From: Prado023 sp964418695
Lineage (GTDB): Bacteria; Actinomycetota; Actinomycetes; S36-B12; CAIYMF01
DNA: 64,000 nucleotides
Direction of reading: 5' to 3'
Assembly: GCA_964418695.1 (NCBI GenBank)
Contig: CAYQMN010000014.1
Location: 1-64,000, forward strand
Shown here piece by piece: positions 61,149 through 64,000 of the stretch; the first letter of the stretch is position 1; each line of letters opens with the position of its first letter. The translations under genes were made by a program, and so were the position numbers. The notes below the pieces were generated by a model. It searched no databases and was not told the origin of the DNA. It worked only from the letters and a program-made list of their open reading frames with translations.

Positions 61149-61152
<4 letters not shown>

Positions 61153-63710
61153 CCGTCACCGCGCCGCCGCCGGCGGAGATCCCGCCGCTGCCCGAGGGGC
61201 ACATCGCGGCCACCATCGACGATCGCGACGTGATCGTCCCCAAGGGCACGCTCATCATCCGGGCCGCCGAGCAGCTGGGCATCGAGATCCCCCGGTTCTG
61301 CGACCACCCGCTGCTGGAGCCGGTGGCCGCCTGCCGCGCCTGCCTGGTCGAGATCGAGGGCCAGCCCAAGCCGCAGCCGGCGTGCGCGGTCCCGCTGGGC
61401 GAGGGCATGAAGGTGCGCACCGCGGACTCCTCCCCGGTCGCCGAGAAGGCGCAGCGCGGGGTGCTGGAGTTCCTGCTCATCAACCACCCGCTGGACTGCC
61501 CGGTCTGCGACAAGGGCGGCGAGTGCCCGCTGCAGAACCAGTCGATGAGCCACGGTCGTGGCGACTCCCGGTTCACGCTGCCCAAGCGGACCTTCGCCAA
61601 GCCCGTGCCCCTGAGCACCCAGATCCTGCTGGACCGTGAGCGCTGCGTCTCGTGCGCCCGGTGCACCCGGTTCGCCGACCAGGTGGCCGGTGACCCGTTC
61701 ATCACGCTGCAGCAGCGCGGTGGCCGCCAGGAGGTGGCCATCGCCGAGGACACCCCGTTCAACTCGTACTTCTCCGGCAACACCGTGCAGATCTGTCCGG
61801 TGGGCGCGCTGACCAGCGCCGCCTACCGCTTCCGGTCCCGGCCGTTCGACCTGGTCTCCACCCGGGCGGTCTGCGAGCACTGCGCCTCGGGCTGCGCGCT
61901 GCGCACCGACGTTCGCCGCTCCAAGGTGATGCGCCGGCTGGCCTGGGAGGACCCCGAGGTCAACACCGACTGGAACTGCGACAAAGGCCGGTTCGCCTTC
62001 CCGTACGAGCGCCTGAACCGTCTGTCCGAGCCGCTGGTCCGCGAGGGCGACGCGCTGGTGGAGGCCGCCTGGCCGGCCGCTGCGCGGGTGGCCGCCGCAG
62101 CCCTGGCCGCCGCTGGCCCGCGCACCGTGGTGCTGACCGGCGGGCGGCTCACCCTCGAGGACGCCTACGCCTACACCGTGTTCGCCAAGGGCATCCTGGG
62201 CACCGACTCCGTGGACTTCCGGCACCGCGCCACCAGCGACGAGGAGGCCGGGCTGCTGCGCGAGGTGGTCGCCGGCTCCGGCCTGGGCGTCACGTACGCC
62301 GACCTCGACGCCGCCCCGGCGGTGCTCCTCGTGGGCCTGGAGCCCGAGGAGGAGTCCCCGAGCGTGTTCCTGCGGCTGCGCGCCGCGGTGCTTGCCGGGC
62401 GGACCCAGGTGATGACCGTCGCCCCGTTCGCCTCACCCGGCTCGGCCAAGCTCGCCGCGCACGTCCTGGCCGCCGCGCCCGGCCGCGAGCCCGATGTGCT
62501 GGCCGCGCTGACCGCGCCCAGCGGCTCGGCCGCGGCGCCAGCCCCCGGCGGCTCTTCCGGTGCAGCCGCCGCCCGGCCCGACCTGACCGCCGCCGGCTCG
62601 GTGATCCTGGTCGGCGAGCGCGCCGGCCAGGTGCCCGGGCTGCTCAGCGCCGCCCGCGCCCTGGCGCAGGCCACCGGCGCCCGGCTCGCCTGGGTGCCCC
62701 GGCGGGCCGGTGAGCGCGCCGCCCTGGAGGCTGGGGCGCTGCCCGGGCTGCTGCCCTGGGGACGCCCGCTGGCCGATCCCGCCGCCCGGGCCCAGGTCGC
62801 CGAGGCGTGGGGCGTCCAGGCCGCCGCCCTGCCGACCGAGGCGGGTCTGGACCTCGCCGGGTTCCTGGCCGCCGTCGCCGCCGACCACGCGAGCGCGCTC
62901 GAGGAGTTCGGCGGGACGCACGCCGGCGAGCATCCGGCCCGGCGGGTCGAGGCGCTGATCCTGGCCGGTGTCGAGGCCGGCGACGTGCCCGACCCCGAGG
63001 CGTTCCTGGCCGCTGTGCGCGAGGTCCCGTTCGTGCTGTCGCTGGAGACCCGCGCCACCGAGCTGACTGAGCTGGCCGACGTGGTCCTGCCGGTCGGCAC
63101 GGTCACCGAGAAGTCCGGCACCTTCCTGGACTGGGAGGGCCGCGCCCGCCCGTTCGGCCAGGTGATGCCGCACACCACGACGATCACCGACGCCCGCGCG
63201 CTGTCCCTGGTGGCGCGCGCGCTGGGCCACCGGCTGCCCGGCGTCGAGGTCACCGAGCTGCGCACCCAGATCGCTGCCCTCGGGCGCTGGCTGGGGGCCC
63301 GCCCGGCCGGCGAGCCGGTCGCCGCGGGCGAGCCGCTGGTGCCCGCGCCCGGTGCGGCCGTCCTGGCCACCTGGCGGCACCTGCTGGACCTGGGCCGCCT
63401 GCAGGTCGGGGAGCCCGCGCTGGCCGGCACCGCCCGCCCCGCCCTGGCCCGGACGTCCGCGGCGACCGCCGCCGCGGCCGGCCTGGCCGACGGCGAGCTG
63501 GTCACGATCAACAGCGAGCACGGCGCGCTCACCCTCCCGCTGGCGATCACCGAGATGGTCGACGGCGTGGTGTGGGTGCCGACGAACTCCACCGGGAGCA
63601 CAGTGGGCACCCTGCGGGTCGGCGCCGGAGCCGTGGTCGGCATCGCGCCGGCGCCCGCGGAACCGGCAGCTGCCGAACCGGTGCAGGCCCAGGCAGGAGG
63701 TGCGCTGTGA
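61149..63710 (+). CDS. nuoG: NADH-quinone oxidoreductase subunit G
   Basis: 853 residues, 75-kDa subunit. N-terminal 2Fe-2S ferredoxin domain (RFCDHPLLEPVAACRACLVEI), the HxxxCxxCxxxxxC cluster segment (PLDCPVCDKGGECPLQNQ), the N5/N6 4Fe-4S region (RCVSCARCTRF, QICPVGAL), and the N7-type cysteines in CEHCASGCALRTDV. The long C-terminal molybdopterin-like domain lacks cofactor residues and carries Ala/Gly-rich inserts (APAPGGSSGAAAA). ATGA overlap with nuoF; GTGATG junction with nuoH. Confidence 0.98.
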
Positions 63711-64000
63711 TGCTCGCCCTGGCCGCTCCCGCGGCCACGCAGTTCGCCCCGGTCGTGGCCGCTCCCGCGGCCACGGAGTTCGCCCGGGTGGCCGCTCCCG
63801 CGGCCACGGAGTTCGCCCCGTTCGGCATGGACCCCTGGTGGCTCGTCCTGCTCAAGGTCGTCGTCCTGTTCTTGGGCGTGGTCGTCCTCGTGCTGCTCAC
63901 CATCTGGGGCGAGCGGCGCGTGGTCGCCCGGATGCAGTCGCGGCTGGGCCCCAACCGGGTCGGCCCGTTCGGTGTGCTGCAGGGCCTGATGGACGGCGTG
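63710..64000 (+). CDS. nuoH: NADH-quinone oxidoreductase subunit H, N-terminal part
   Basis: Runs off the right edge after 97 codons. From MDPWWLVLLKVVVLFLG the sequence is NuoH TM1, followed by TIWGERRVVARMQSRLGPNR and VGPFGVLQGLMDG, the conserved quinone-channel loop. About 40 extra residues at the N-terminus consist of three repeats of V-A-A-P-A-A-T-E-F-A. ATG 63710 overlaps the nuoG stop (GTG 63707 in the same frame is the alternative); AGGAGG at 63695-63700 provides the ribosome site. Confidence 0.95.
   Translation, partial: MLALAAPAATQFAPVVAAPAATEFARVAAPAATEFAPFGMDPWWLVLLKVVVLFLGVVVLVLLTIWGERRVVARMQSRLGPNRVGPFGVLQGLMDGV
63720..63810 (+). repeat. Coding tandem repeat at the nuoH N-terminus
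   Basis: Three copies of GCCGCTCCCGCGGCCACG plus (G/C)AGTTCGCCC, with period 33-36 bp (multiples of three), encoding A-A-P-A-A-T-E/Q-F-A-P/R ahead of the first NuoH membrane helix. Confidence 0.9.

Overview
The window is very GC-rich (roughly 70-75 %) chromosomal DNA with dense, mostly co-directional operons, many GTG starts and 4-bp ATGA/GTGA overlaps. The gene orders are those of Actinomycetota: hemA-hemC-hemD-hemB-hemL followed by phosphatase-resA-ccdA-resB-ccsB, and men genes next to nuo. The content suggests a menaquinone-using, cytochrome-c-making, facultatively anaerobic actinobacterium (complete men set, pyruvate formate-lyase, complex I), perhaps of Micrococcales or Propionibacteriales. 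That placement is inference from gene content; no rRNA or tRNA gene was seen.

Layout. 1-13.7 kb is mixed accessory and housekeeping DNA: the end of an HNH endonuclease, a MerR/TipAS regulator with its palindromic promoter, a secreted coiled-coil protein coupled to a secreted nuclease, trmL, a SpoIIE-type phosphatase, an aldo/keto reductase overlapping a GT87 mannosyltransferase-like gene, a two-component system, a PAP2 phosphatase and a three-gene sugar ABC importer. 13.8-26.3 kb is the heme operon, which opens with a 30-codon leader ORF, followed directly by the system II cytochrome c maturation genes. 26.4-28.3 kb holds a PLDN membrane protein and a glutathione peroxidase/OhrR pair behind a cluster of palindromes. 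28.5-32.8 kb holds menA, an ECF-like sigma factor with a membrane partner, and menE. 33.2-40.2 kb holds an MFS carrier, an Eis-like acetyltransferase, a 65-residue protein, an ABC-2 exporter with a fused double ATPase, and a TetR regulator with a perfect 17-bp operator. 40.3-56 kb holds a sucrase/ferredoxin-like protein, menB-menC-menD, an endonuclease/phosphatase-fold protein, menF, ubiE/menG, pflA/pflB, a membrane glycosyltransferase and a menJ-like reductase. 56-64 kb is nuoABCDEFG and the start of nuoH.

How they fit together. menA, B, C, D, E, F, G and a menJ candidate supply the menaquinone that complex I reduces. The heme and ccs genes supply cytochromes to re-oxidise it. Pyruvate formate-lyase, between the men and nuo blocks, provides an anaerobic alternative. 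Two sequence themes run through the window. First, short tandem repeats recur inside genes (coiled-coil protein, hemC, resA, ccdA, resB, double ABC ATPase, menD, nuoH) and directly at gene 3' ends; both assembly gaps (100 N each) fall inside such repeats. Second, many genes, notably menB, menE, menF and menG, lack a ribosome binding site and instead have a -10 element six bases before the start codon, which indicates leaderless mRNAs.
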